This document shows, in pieces, positions 36,501-51,500 of a stretch of DNA of 64,000 nucleotides. The stretch's first letter is position 1. Every line of letters starts with the position of its first letter. The notes below the pieces were generated by a model that worked only from the letters and a program-made list of their open reading frames with translations, ran no database searches and was not told the DNA's origin. The position numbers were made by a program, and so were the translations under genes. Source of the DNA: Nectonema munidae (taxonomy: Eukaryota > Nematomorpha > Nectonematoida > Nectonematidae); contig JAUIRK010000855.1 in NCBI GenBank assembly GCA_030549495.1, positions 2,413,501 to 2,477,500 of the forward strand, read 5' to 3'.

Positions 36501-39500
36501 AAAATGGATTTAAACTGCAAATCTTGTATTTTTATAAATTTCCTAACGCAAAAGTATAATTTATTTTTGATACAATTGATTGATTGGTTCATTCTTTTGA
36601 AGATAAAAAAGTTTGAACGCTGGATGTTGCGTTAAATAATTTCTAAAACTTTTCATTGCTATTTTTAATCTTTGTTTCAAAAGTTAATGTGAAGTTGGTT
36701 TTTTAAATTTAATGGCTATCATAAAGTTGGCAACGAATAAATAAAGAGTTATGGTAAAAAACTTTTTGGTGAAATTTTTTTAATAAAAAAAACCGTAATT
36801 TTTTCTCCTCCTCAAGGCTTCTACAGACAAGAATATAAAATAATAATAATTTATTTCCTAAAAATGTTTGTCTTTAGTATAATATATAGATCGTGTTTCG
36901 TAACCCTGTAATATAATATATATCACTTTATTATTGAATGCTCTGATGATTTTTTTTAAATTTTTTTTATCCTTTTTATATTTTTTTGTATTCAAAGGGG
37001 AAAGAGATGGAAACATAGAGAAAACTTGGATTTGTTTTAATCAAATTACTAATTAACGAAGTCTGGCCCATATTTTAATTGAAATGATTTCCTCATGATA
37101 AAATCAATTCTTTATATAAATATATATTTACCTTTTTCTTTACACTTGAAAAAAAAAATAACACTGCTTTTCCAGCCAATATCCCTAAATTCTGTATGAA
37201 AAAGTAAAATATCCAGGTATTGAATAGCTGTATGTATGCTTTTGTAAATATTTCAAGATATCTGAATGACTTGTGCACTCTTGATCTCCAAGTTCCACAC
37301 CACGAACTTGTCTGGAAGATCCCGGAAACCTTTGGAGAGAAGCCAAGTCCGCGGGAAAGTCACTCCGCTTGTGCTTGGTTCGCTGGACCCAATCAAACAC
37401 AAGCCAAACTCATCATCTATGGTGGAATGAGTGGAAGCCGTTTGGGCGACTTATGGATCCTAGATGTTGGTAAGCTAATTGATCCAATTCGGTTTACTCT
37501 CTTATCAATGCATTCCATTTTATGTGGAAATTTGTTCTAAGCTATGCTCTTTTTTTAGTAACATTATTTTTTTTTTATTTTTTATAAAAAATTAAAATGA
37601 TATATCAAGAATTTACATCTTTTCTTATAAAATTTTTATATTTACTTTTTTTATATAGACTTGATAGTGGTTTCAGGCAGAATCCGAAATTAATTGTATT
37701 TTCAATAAAGATTTTTTCCTTAAACTCAAAATTTTTTCTTTTTCAAATTATTATTCATTTTATTTTCAAACCCAGCTTGAAAATACTAAAAGCATATTAA
37801 AATAAACTGATTTTACCCAAGTCATTTTATTAATCAATCACTTCTTACGTCCGAATCCCTACAACCAAAAAAGGACTTCAAAATCGAAACATTAAAGTAT
37901 TTCTAAATCTAGTTAACAACCCCAAGTATATATTACCTAGGCATCATGATTTTGATAAACATTTTTCAAAAAAGTAAGAAAAATTCTATTTCCATATATA
38001 ATTCAATTTGTACAAAAACCAGATAATTATTGCAATAGATACTGTCAAGTCTAGAACAAAAATCTATGTACTATACAAAATATCTTGTCAAAAGTTCCTT
38101 GCTACACACAAATCTATTAAGCAACTATACCTCCTGAACATGAGTATCAATTCAAGCCAAGAAATGACAATAGTAACAACATCATCGAACACCTAAAAAC
38201 GCACTCCACTTTGACAATACTAAAATTCTTTGCACCCCTCATAAAGAAAATTGATTCTTCTTAGAAGCCTAGTTTTCACTCCAAAGAAGTTCCATCAACC
38301 TAGACATGGAATTACCTCAATAACAGACACACACCCACAAACATCAAATCACTATAAAACATCTCATATGTGCTATCTTCACGTATACATGCGCACAAAT
38401 TTTACTCACTAAGTAACATACTTACGCCTGCACATATGGTACATATACATACGAAGGAATATCTCACAAAAGAAGCTTTTAGAACACCTACATTAATTCG
38501 ACGGATAACTCACACTTATACTGCCACACAAATAAATTCGAAATTAATTGTGTTATACAATAAATTCTTTGTTCTTTTTAATATATTATTTTCCTTATTT
38601 TTACATATGTCAAACTCAATGCAGCTCTGTAGGTAGCTATTACTCTTACAGCATACATATTTTTTTTAATTATTTTTTTACATATAATTAAAAAAAAATG
38701 TTTTAATTTTTTTTTGATATTTTGAGTAAAAAATTCTCTCAATTCCAAGATTTTTTTTTTCAATAAAATTTGCTATACTTTTTTGAAGGGACTGCTGAAT
38801 TTATTATCTCATAATAATAATAACATATGTATCTACTTTTTTGGTTTAGATTCTTTGACTTGGACCAGGCCCGAAATAGCTGGAATGAGTCCGCTACCGA
38901 GAAGTCTGCATTCAGCCACCATCATTAACAATAGGTATTCGCTTCTAAAAATTACTTTACTTAATTTTTTTCATGCATGACAGCCAGTGAATTTTCTATC
39001 CCAAAAATATTAATTCTTCCTATCTCGTATGTTCTATGCTCGGAAAATTGGATCATGTAAAACTCACTTTTGGAATAATTTACATCGAATCTGAAATTGT
39101 TGAAAAATAACCATGTCTTCAAAAAACTAAAGGCTTATTCACACCCCTTTTAAATTACAATGAATTATTCTATGTTTCATTTGATATAATAAAGTGGGGA
39201 AACAACTATTGATTAGTACTTCATTTTAACGAAATATTAGATTCTTCAACGATTCTTCATTAAGTTTGACTAAAAATAAGATTTCAAAGTTTTACAGTAG
39301 TCTAATTTATCTCTCAAACATCACTAAAAATACATGATCTTAGAAATAGATTTCTAATCGTCTCTAAAAGTTACATCACTTCAAGTGTGGGAATAGTTCA
39401 CATTCATTTTTTAATCGATATTCTTATCAATGAATATATAATGTCATTTTAAAAATATATCTCAAAATTGAAATTGATTAATTTTGTTCGCTTTGCATTA

Positions 39501-42500
39501 AAGAACTTTATTTGAATGTACTTTTAATTTTTCATTTATTGCAAGTAACTTATCAATTTTCGGGCTCATCCCACCTTTGTTTAAGTCTATCAGAATTTTA
39601 AGACGGACGTCCTATATAAATGATTTTAACTAGAGATGTCAACTGCAGCTGACCATTGAATGTCAACATATGTTAATTTTTTTCAAATAATTTTTATTAC
39701 GATTAAATACCCCACATAAAAATGGGATTTTTTGTGGCTAAAAACGTTAGAATTTGAAAAACTCATTTTCAGCTTGACTGCAAAAAAAATTAATCTAAAG
39801 AAAATTGAAATATGCCTTCTTAATACAGTTTTATCCTATTTTTGGTAGTATTTTTTTAAAACAATACTTAGTTTCAAACAGATTCAATGGAAATTAATAT
39901 AACTTTCATAAAGTCGTTTATTTACACAGTGCATAAATATGCTTTTCTTTACTTTTTACGGCAATACCCTGTGATGAGCATGAATATCAAAAGAAGATTG
40001 GATGCGATATAAGTAACGTTTGTATCTTGAATTTAAAAAAAAAATGTTATATTAAAATTTCCTTATTTAAATTTAAAGAATTCAAAAAATCTTCGTTTTT
40101 CCCAGTTTTTCATGGGGTAGGTCTCTTAAATTATGAAATTTTAACTAATCCAGTTTTTAAAATGGCGATTCTCTTTTTCTACAAGTATTTAAATTGTTGT
40201 TTTAAAGATGGATTTTCTTATTCTATGAATTAGGTAATTAATTTTTTTTTATTTTTAACTACAATTATTATAATTCAGAAAATGTTCGAATTCCACACAC
40301 GCATCCTTCTCCAAAAAAGTGTTTTCCTTGGTATTAAAACCAAATTGTAGTTGTGTTAAAATAAGACTTCTTAGAACTTCTGTATCTAGGTCTTATATGA
40401 TTAATTTGACATTTGGTGACAGTTGGAAAGCTCAAAATTAGTCCCGCCCCTTCCCACTACTTTTAATTTTATATCTCTCACAAAAATTCAGAATAGAGAT
40501 GCTTTTTTTTCAGAATGTTCATTTTTGGTGGTTGGGTTCCATTGCTCATGGAAGATCCTGAATTAGGGAACATGGAGAAAGAATGGAAGTGCTCAAACAC
40601 GCTTGCAGCTTTTAACTTAGGTAAGGATTTTAGATCAATCAAAATATGACTTTACTTTTTCGTTCTTGATCACTTGAGCACTAGGAGAGCCAATATTTTT
40701 TATATTCAAAAAAGCGATTGTGTTCTTGAACATAAAAGTTGACAAATTATAAAAATAAAACAATATTGAATATACAATTTATATTATATGCCATTTTTTC
40801 ACTGGAATTTTAACAGTCAAAAAGATATACTCTTTATAAAAGTTTGAGATGTGGAAATCGAGGATAAAAGAAACTCTAAAAGTCACGGTGAAACATTGTA
40901 ATTTTTCAATGCCTCAAAGTAAACTTCCTTCTGTCGTTTGCTTATCTTTTCTTTTGATACAAGCAAGCAGTTAGAAGATCTGGAAAAATTCGGTCATGAG
41001 ATTCTTCCTTTTTAATTGGAACTCATTTTCAGAACAAAATAATATCCCTGTAAAATAATGTGACTTTCAATGCTCACGGTTAACTTCTATAAATTGGAAA
41101 AAAAAATTTTAATCTTTTTTCTGAAGTAATTTATATTTTTCCATTCCTAATGTAATGTTAAACTTTGTTTGATAGAGAAATTCAAGTTCCACATTCATCA
41201 AAAAACTGTTTCTGTAGTAATAATTTATTGAATGTTTTTTAGCATAAAAAAACTCACTTTCTTTCACAATGTTCTGAATCATTTCTAAGGAGGTTTTATA
41301 GTGTAGTAAAAAAATGTGGATGTATTCGCATAAGTTCTTGTGATTATGTAATATGTGTTCTGTATTAGGAAAAAATAAAAAATGTCTGTATGATCAATTT
41401 TTCCATATTCAAACTAATCTGCGCAAAATATAAACACTTTTTGCTAGAAATAAGATTTCATTATAGCCGAAGACAAACAAACATATTAAATATCAAAGCT
41501 TCTTGCTTCGAAAGTTGTTAATAGTTATAATAGTTTAAAATTTGGCAAAAATGCTATTAAACATTTTAAAAGTATACACTATTGAAAAAACAAACATGTC
41601 AATCAATTTTGTTGATGGAGGGTAGTTAAGAATGTAAAAATATTTTAAATAAGTATCATGTAAGGATTTTTAAAATTTTTTATTAAATCTAGTTTGTGTC
41701 CGAAAAATTTTGATCGCATTTGAGTACACAATTTAGAATCACTCCACCAAAATAAAAAACGAATTTTTGCTAATTTAAACGAACCTTGCTTCTTGGAAAT
41801 TTTTCAAACTTTTTTTTTTGAATAATTTTAAATAGTTTTACTTTTTTACACTTACCCCACTTATTGTTTCATTGTCTCACAAATGGTTCCTTCTATTTTC
41901 CTGAAATAACGGAATAACTTCATTAAAAGGGGTTTATGAATGTTTAAACACACGCGCACGAAGAAATTACAGAAACAATGTTCTTTAACATTTTTTTTGT
42001 AAAAAAAGCACACCTTATTACTTGTAAAAAGAAGGGGAGGGACCATATTGGTAGAATCGAGAGGGTTAATTGAAATTTTTTTTATTGATATAAAAAGTTT
42101 TCTATATTAGTTCAAATATAGCATAAGACTTCTCGTATAAACATTATTCAGTAAAAATAAAAAAAGTTTTATAACACTTTCAACTAAATGGAAATAGGCC
42201 CTAAATCAAGAGGGTCATTTGAAAGTTGCTATCTCCAGTTCCTTTCTCCATGAAAGAGAAATTTCATAATCAAAATTCTGATTTATTTCCGTTTACTCGC
42301 CATAGACTTTTTTTTATATCTTTAAAAGAAAAATCAATTGAATTGTGTATTTTCTTCACATAATGAAAAATCTTAGTACTCTCTAGGATTGTTCGGAAGA
42401 AATGATTTTAATTGTAGTCGATATAAATCTTTGAGAAGTACTCGCAAATGAGAGGGGTGTCATCGAATAACATATGTGAGATGTCCGAAATTTTGCAAAT

Positions 42501-45500
42501 GTTTTGCCTTTTTAGTTGAGAAGCGATTCGAACCACTCGCCATCGATATGCTGGAAGAGTCATCGCCTCATGCTCGCGCGGGACATTGCGCTGTTGCCAT
42601 CAACAACAGACTTTACGTGTGGTCTGGGCGCGATGGCTACCGCAAAGCTTGGAACAATCAGGTTTGCATGATCTCTCTCTATCCTTTATTTTTAAGCACA
42701 TATGTTCAAATATTTTGCTATACTGCCTTTTTTTCAGATTTAGGTATTTTAGTGTATGAGTGTATAATGTCAATATGTATCTAGTATGTTTTTATTCGTA
42801 TGTATGCATTGCTATGTTTGTATGATGTTTTTTGTGTTAGACATGTATTAATACAAATAAATTGGAAAGTTTGTGTCAAGAATGTCAAAAATTTCCTCAG
42901 ACATTATGATCTAGTATATATGTTTTTGAATGTGTATACGTACGTCTAGATTTTGTGACAAATAAATAAAAAAGTTTATGTCAAGAATGTCATTTGCCAT
43001 CTCGCGATTTGTTCTTACTTTAAAAAGTATACAAACATTGTATAAGTTCATTAGGAAAGTAAAGCAAGCCTTCAAAAATGACATTGGCTTGGGACTAGGT
43101 CAAAACTTTATTCTACTAATATGAACATCTTAAATGATAGATAACCGTTTATATGTCAACCGGGCAATAGATTTCAGAATAAACTTTTTTGTGCACTATA
43201 GGAAGTTCATTTAGAATGAAGGGCTTTGTTTATTCTTCACGTGTGAGATCTGTCTTTATTTATGGAGCTCAAAATTGGGCGCTAAAAGAAACCGATAAAC
43301 GAAAACTACTAACAAATGAAATGAGAATGCTAAGAATGATTTGTGGACTAACTTTGGAAGATCTGATATAAACAAAGTTATATAAACGCAAAGAATCACA
43401 TTTTTTTGGACATGTTTCCAGAAGAAATACTGGCGAACTATATTATGCTTTAGAATAAAGTTTCGTTAGAAGAGAGAAAGACAGACCTAAATTAACTTGG
43501 ATGGAAAATATAAGAAGGATATGAAAAGGTTAGGACTTAAACGTGGTGATGAAAAAGACAGGTTATACTGGAGACGCAAAAATAAGACTTCCTGAATCAG
43601 TTTGTTTTGTTATCTTTGGTGATCCGGCTCACCCAGCTTTCTGCGATTAATCATGGGGGTTAAAATGGAATGATGATGATGAAACATCTTCAAAATGCTA
43701 AAAAGTAAAGAATTTTCCTGACAAACTTAATTTCGTAAATTTAAATTCCAGAGTTTCTTTTTATGAATTTTTATAGAAAAAAATTAATCAGATAGATTCC
43801 GAAAGTTCAATAAAAATTGAACACTATTGAGTTTATTATAAGGAATACACTTGCATCGTTTTCTTACTCCATGAATAAGCAGCATTTGCAGGTTATGGAG
43901 TGAAGCGAGGTGTAGGACTTGCCATTTGAAAGTGAATTGACCATATTTCAATAATAACTAGTCAACAAGTAAAATATTTTTATTATTTAAGCTCTTTACA
44001 CCTAAAATTCAGGAATTTGTTTTGAACCATAATTTTGGGGAATTTTGTTCTCTTGAAGAGTTCTTTACAGTAAACTATGATTTGGGATCTTTTGAAATAT
44101 ATAATGTTGTAAACTTATCCGTAACTCTAATAAACTTAGCTTGTTAAGCTTCTGACATTACTTTTTGGAAGAATCATTCTTTAATATAGTTAACTAATGA
44201 AAAAAGAAATTAGTCTTTGGGTCGTTACTCCCTTTAACTTATCCACAAGAAAACAGATTTGCTAGCCAGTTTTGTTATGCTGTTTTAATTGTGGGTGTGT
44301 GTGTGTTTAATAAAATTTCAAAAAAATGTTTTAAAAAGACAAAATAAGATTAAGAGTATTTAATATTTTAAATAAGTATAAAATAGAACGGAATACTGCT
44401 TATAATATAAATTTCATAACTTTAGTATTTTAACTGCCAATCAATACTTCATTAACACAACATCCAAAAAAAAACATACATGAATATATACTTAGTACTT
44501 AATTCAAAATGACTTTTTACAATACCTCTCTCATTCTAAGTATTTACAAAAGTATTTTAAAACAAAACCTTATTTCCTGCTTGGACTAAAGAAGGATGCT
44601 CGAATAAACCTTTTTTATATAAGTAACTCTATTTTCTAGATCAATCCTTAGAGCAATGGCGGTTTTATTGGGGGGGGGGGGGGGGGGGCATGGCCCCCCA
44701 GTTTTTTGGCTGGACCCCATTTTGGCCCCTCCACATTAAATACCTATTTTACTGGATTTAAAATTTACTCGAAACTTTTTATAATTTAATTTTTTTGAGT
44801 GGGTTTTGCATCCAAGGGAAGTCTGGACGGGTGAATCTTAGACCAAGAGCACTTTGTAACCTTACTAGTTAGAAGTGCCTCATGTGAGAGAAGCTTTTCA
44901 AAGATGAAATTAGTTAAAACTTATCTCAGAAATTCCATGACAAGTAGAAGATTGAGTGATATTGCTTTACTCCCAATTGAAAAATTAATCTAGAGAATTT
45001 TGTTGATGAATTTGATAGTCGACATGATAATCGTCGAATTAAACTGCATTGAAAATTTTAAATTTGTTTTTTAACATTTTTGTTTTTGGAGTGTTTCAGA
45101 GATTGTAAATACAAAGATAAATTTTCCAAAAATTATGAAAATTCATTGGAATAATTTTAAAGAAAAAAAAGTAAAACTTTTTTCTTTTGTTATTTGGTAA
45201 ATTGCAAAATTTATAAAAAATTATCGATTTAAAAACTTTTATTTTCTTTGGCCCCCTCACTTTTGAAAATCTAGAACCGCCACTGCTTATGAGGCTTCTA
45301 TGTGAAGAGGGCATATGACGACGCTTCATGTTGCTTGAATTTTATTTGTTTATTTTTTATATCAAATTATAAATTTGCCTCTATAATAAATTATAAATTA
45401 TTGATGATGAGTTCTTGGTTTTTAGCTTTATATTTATTGCTCTATGTTTTGTGTGTATTTTTTTGAGGTATGATGATCTCAAATATGATTAGTCAATTGT

Positions 45501-48500
45501 CTAATTTTTCAACAAATCAGAATATTTGGATCTCGAATATGATTAGTCAATTGTCTAATTTTTCAACAAATCAGAATCATAAAATTGTTCTCGTTTTGCC
45601 TCATTTTGTATATATTTAAATGTGAAATGGGCCTTATTTCTTGGGAAAAGGAGATATGAAGGGGATGTTTACAATTCCAAAAATTTATCAAGAGATCCTG
45701 AGATTTGCTAGGCAAGTTCCAAAATTTTTGACCTGATTTGAGGCTTGAGAACCCTTAGAAACTCGATTTTTATAAGAGTTGTCGAATTTTTCTGTAAACA
45801 TTTTTCCGTTTAAAGGTTGTTACAAATATTTGATTTTATTTCATTTTTTTAGGTTTGTTGTAAAGATTTGTGGTATCTTGAAACAGAAATTCCTCCATGC
45901 CCGAAAAAGATTCTATTGGTTAGAGCAAGCACCAATAGTCTTGAAGTATCATGGCCTTCTGTGCCAACAGGTTAGTCCTAACCTTTTTTTTGTTCTTCGA
46001 AAATTGCTCAACTTAATGAAATGACTTTTTTAAACTGAGTGAACACGTCGTTCCAAGTCAAAGATTCGTGTCGAGGAGTAAGTGTGGTAGCCGCCACCAT
46101 ATGGTACATCTGGCTACGTCAGTACGCTTCTACTTATTTTTGAGAGTTGCTATTCCAATGCCTAGCCAAGCTGTTTACGAACTTGTTCATATGTTGTGCA
46201 CTCCGAATTCAATCTCTTAATTTGTTAAACAAAATATTTCTCTGACAATTATCTCAATAGCATGACAACTTTCAATCCGCAATTGATAGCGCCTCCTGAA
46301 CTCCCGATAATAATATAAGCAAAGAATTCTGTGTGGGCGAACGTTTTAGCGTTATTCCATTTTTAAAAATGTGACTTTGTCTAAGATTTCACTTTTAGAT
46401 AGCGGATCGACAGAATTTAATCACAGTCCAACATCTCGGGTTATATCTCTCTGGCAGCTATGCTCTACCTAAAATGGAATATTTGCACTTCTTTTCATTT
46501 CGTATGGTTTGGCGATCTTATAAATGATATAGACTCAAATTAACCTGGATGGAAAATATAAAGAAGGATATGAAAAGTTCAGGACTTTAACTTGGCGATG
46601 AAAAAGACAGGCTGTAATGGCGACCCAAAATCAAGATTGCTCGCACATCTTGCTTGGATTAATCAAGTCCTTTAAAATGAAACGATGATGGTTTGTTTGG
46701 TCATGTAGATAGAAGGTTGAAAGATGCCTTTATTAGAAAAGTTTATGAGGAATAAACGAAAGGTGATGGAAGTGGCAAGACCCGGAACAACTTGGAAAAC
46801 GTGTTTATATACCATATATCACTATCCGAAGTATGGAACTTCCTTGAAAGTTACTAATTTCCATGACTTTTGCCGCAATTCTATTCGACACTGTTAAAGC
46901 ACAGCTACCCACTGTTCCACACTGTTCGATATTATCCTCTCTCTGTCGCTATCTTGCTTTTTCTCTCTAAAAATTTGATTTCTCTTTTTTACTTGACGTA
47001 GCATCTTCCATTTCCTTGCCATTGATTCATTAATATTAAATTCTTTTGCATCCACTCTGTTTCCATGTTTCACCGATTAACTTCAAACACAACTTTAAAA
47101 TGGTTTTATTTATAGTTTTTTTAATATTAAGTCTAAAACTTGCTTCGTTAGCAAAATGTTAGTATTAAAATATATAATAATATTGTTTAAATAATAAACA
47201 TACTCTTTTTTGTTTAAAGAATAAAAATGGATTCGAAAAGTTTTAAAAAAAATTAAAGTAAATTCTAAAAAATTGAACACATCTATAAAAATTGAAGATT
47301 TTCTATAAAATATACATTACCATTGAAAAGTTTAAATTTGAGAATTTTTGCCTCATTCCATACTCAAGACTCACTGTATTATAAAGGGCAGTGTTGAGTT
47401 TAGAAAAAATATACATTTAGAGTGGGCCTTATAGTCCGAAAAATACAATTAAATTTTTTTTTGTTACACTATACTATCTTGCTTGTTGCGGATACGAGGA
47501 AAATTTCTACAAATTACTGCTCTGATCTTACAGTGTAATGGAATTTTCCATTTGCACTGCTTGGTTTTGTACCAACTGACCCTTTTGACGGTACCCAGAC
47601 ATTTAGCCGAAAGACAATTGGCCGACAGACATCTGACCGAATGAACATTTAGCCGACGTACATTTGACCGAACAGACATTTCACCGAATGGACATTTGAC
47701 AGAACAGACAGCTAAATGTCCATTCGGTCAGATGTCTGTCGGCCAAATGCCCGGACATGCTTTTGACGTCTAATCAAAATATCAAAATTGGTTATGTGTT
47801 TTGACCAGATAAGACATTAGCTCACCCTAATGGGACTTGCTCGTCCAACGTTTTTGATAACGTTTATTACGGACGGACCCTTTGAGAGTTATGTTATAGA
47901 ACATTGTTATTGTGTGTTTAGCTGACCTCTACATCGTTCAAATCCAGAAATTTGAAGCAACACTCAGTCACAATTTATTGAAGTCAACCAACATTCCCAT
48001 TTCTATAAAGCAATCCATTCCAAAAGGCATCACCCCCTCCAATGCATCTTCCCTCCCACCCCCATCCTTGTCCTCACCCCCACTCAACATCCCCCCATCC
48101 TCTACTCCCTCTCCAATCTCCACTGGTGAAGCCAAAAACTCTTCTTACGAAGAAGTAACTCTTTTCAAAACTTTTTATTTGATTTTTTTTAATTAATTTT
48201 TAAAATTTTTTATTCTTTATTTTTTTCCAACAGCATTTTCGGGCAATCTCTTTTTTTGACCCGAAAAATGTTATTTTTGACTTACTGAAAATTCGGATCT
48301 AAAACCAGGGCCTTGGAGCCGCCTCAAAATTGTTTGGCTCCGCCACCGGAGCAAATATTTTTTTTCCATGGCTCCAGCTTCAGCACCGCACTCTTTCACC
48401 ACCCTGGTGTAAATACTAAATACATCCGTAATATATATATATACAGTCAGTTTTATCATAGTTTTAAATTATAATTTTTTTTAATTCATGTATTTATTTA

Positions 48501-51500
48501 ATTTTTTTGCTGGATAAAATGTTTTTAAAATTTATTTATATTAAGTTTGATCTTAAAGATAGCATTGTTTCAACAGTATCTTCTTTCATACTAGCGCCTA
48601 GATCGGATTTTAAAATTTTCAGAACCAAACTGTCAGACTTTAGATACATCATGAATTGGCTTGGAGCCAGATATGGTGAGCCGCATTTTCTTGTTTGTGA
48701 CTCCAGGCTCCCACTCCTAGTAGAAAAAATTGTTCAGTTCCGATTCCGGCTCCGAAGCTCTACCTAAAACACGCACTTTTTTCCTACAAAATCAATTCCC
48801 ATGTGTCTGTCTGGTTACTCAATCTTAAGAATTATTAAAATTACTGCACTTAGAGGCATCAATACGATTATCCCAATTTTTCTTTTTCTTCGAAATAAAT
48901 CGTTATCAGGAGGTAAAAGAATTTTAAAGTTGAATATAATGAAAAAACTTCTTGATATTGATTTTTATCGGAGTACTTTAGCGGAGATAAGAGAGTAATC
49001 AATTTTGCGATAAAAGCTTTTGTTCGATTTAAAATTCTAAGTTTTCTATAAATTTTTCATAACTTAGACGTCACTACAAAATCTCACAAGGAGGGAAGCA
49101 CTTTTATAGACACATTACTTTGATTGACAGATGCCAATCATTCATTGATGAATAATAATCTTTTTGTATTCTTTGTTTCTTCATTCTCTAATGCAATACT
49201 TAAGCAAATTATAAAGGCATATATTTCTTTCATATCTTTAACCAATTTTAACCTTGATGTACCACGTGATAACCAAAAACATATGTCATATCATCATCAT
49301 CATCCATTTGTCTCCAGGAAGAGAACAAGGTTATATATCCCGGCTTGCCAGGGTTGACCTTTTTCATTTTTTGCAGCGTCGTCTCCATTACTTTCTCAAT
49401 TGTGCATCTTCCAGAGAGAGAGAGTCCCCCTTTCTCCATATCTGCTTTCACCACCTCTTCCCATGATTTCTTGGGGCGCCCTCGTCATACTTTTATTGAT
49501 TGTTTTGAGTAACTGATTTCATTTTTGCTTATACCAAACATTTTATGTTATTAAAACATATTTTTCTTATTCCAAAATTTCCTCATTGTTTTGTCGATTT
49601 TCTTCCTTGTTTTTAATACAATTGAAAATTAAATCTTTTAAAAACGGCTGCTAAAAAGAGTAAGTGATTATTCTAGGACTAAATTCATTATTTTTTAAGG
49701 TAAATTTAGTTCTTTTTAAATTAAAAGAGTAGCGATAGGCTTTTATATGATATTTTTGATTTACTTTTTCTTTTTTTGTTAAATTTTGTCCCTGTGTTGA
49801 TAAATGTTTGATTTTTATTTAGACTACTACTTCATCTAATAATAAACTCGCCTCTTTGCAATCTCCTGATTCTCACGAATCTCAGAAACAAGCTGTTCCA
49901 ATCAGTCCAATTAATAGCATCATATCTCCACCCATATCATGCCTTCAACCCATAACTCTTCGTGTGAAATCGGGTATATTTTTTTATTTTCAATCTACCA
50001 TCGTCAGTGATGGCGTTTGATACCTACTGTTCTAAAAGAAATTTCGTCATTTTTAACGCAATTTTTTGTACCCCTAATAGTAAGAATTTTCAAATCTATG
50101 TTTTGTTTTATAAGGGGATAAAACTTTCACCTTTTTAGTAGAAGTTTGAAAAGTTTACGAAAAATGCTTTTCAATATTTTTATCTGGTTTTCTCATCTCT
50201 GATAGATGAATATTTTTTGCCTTCAAAATGTCATTTTATTGTTAAAAATTTATTTAAAAATTTTCCATATTTATAAACTGGTTATCTTTAAAAAAAATTT
50301 TACGTTCTACTCGCAATTTTAACCTGTTTTTATGTTTTTTCATGAATAACATTACTGAAAAATAGAAGTGAATCCACTCAAACTACAAAAATGCACACCT
50401 GTTACGATGAGTAGTGCCTCCCTCGACAATGCATCAACGCTTCCTCCACCTGAATCTTTGAATTCTTCTATCTTTTCCTCAACCCCTGCGTCTTCCGCAC
50501 CCCACATTTACACCTTTGTCAAGACTTCTAGTGGCATGCAACTCACCCAGGTTCCTTTATTTTCACATTTTTGAATGAATGACTGACCCTGACCAATCAA
50601 TGATATCACCAAATGAGTGTGTGTGGGTGATAACCAGGTTTTGCAACACGAACGGTAATTGTATTTTTTTCCTGAAAGGTATGTCAATACTGAAACATTT
50701 TTCAAGTGGAAATATTGGCGTTGTTAGTAATCGTAAAAATGACATTTGTCAATACAAAAAAGTTCTTTTCCCATTTTTGGTTTGGTACTCAACTAGTAGG
50801 ATTCTTTAAGTACTTGTTTTTACGCTTTGGGCACTTGTGGCATGCTGGGTAGGCTTTAGGGATTCCATTCCTAAGCTCTCGGCTTCAATTCCAGATGTTC
50901 GCGAAAATAGGCTTTTTTGGTGTTTAATCTGATACCATTCAGTTGACGGCAGGAAGGTTATTTGGTCAAGAAATGCACCACGCTCCAAATAAAAAATTCC
51001 ACAAATTTTGGGTGTATGTGAGGTCGTGAATAAAGGACGTTAAACAAAGTTTTTTTCCTTTAATTTATTAGTTATGCTTGTTATTTTAGTTACATGGACG
51101 TTCGTTCTCTCAATCTTTTTATCCCGGAGACCGTTTTGATCGATTTTCAAAAAATTAATTCGCCCTTACCAAAATTATCTAAAAAAAATCACTTCAAAAT
51201 AATCATAGCATAATAGCAAAAATCTTGGACTTACTGTCGTGCTGTTCTGTCAATATCACTGGATACAACCTTGATACATATATCCTTACGTAGAATGCTT
51301 TTTTAGTGAAGTTGTGTATCTATACGTTTGTCTAGTTAGATTTTTTTCTACATATGGGTATATATATATATATATCCAAGACAAAATATAATCTTAATTG
51401 TATGTGAATATTGAAATTTTGCCAATATTTTTATTAATCTGAAAAATTTAGGGGGTAAGCTGTCGTCCCCTCTTGCACCCGCCTTGTTAGGGCATGTATT

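Noticed and set aside
50806-50988. 60-codon minus frame in HCF intron 12
   Set aside because: No recognisable domain and no splice or terminal-repeat context; GC-richer repeat debris is more likely.
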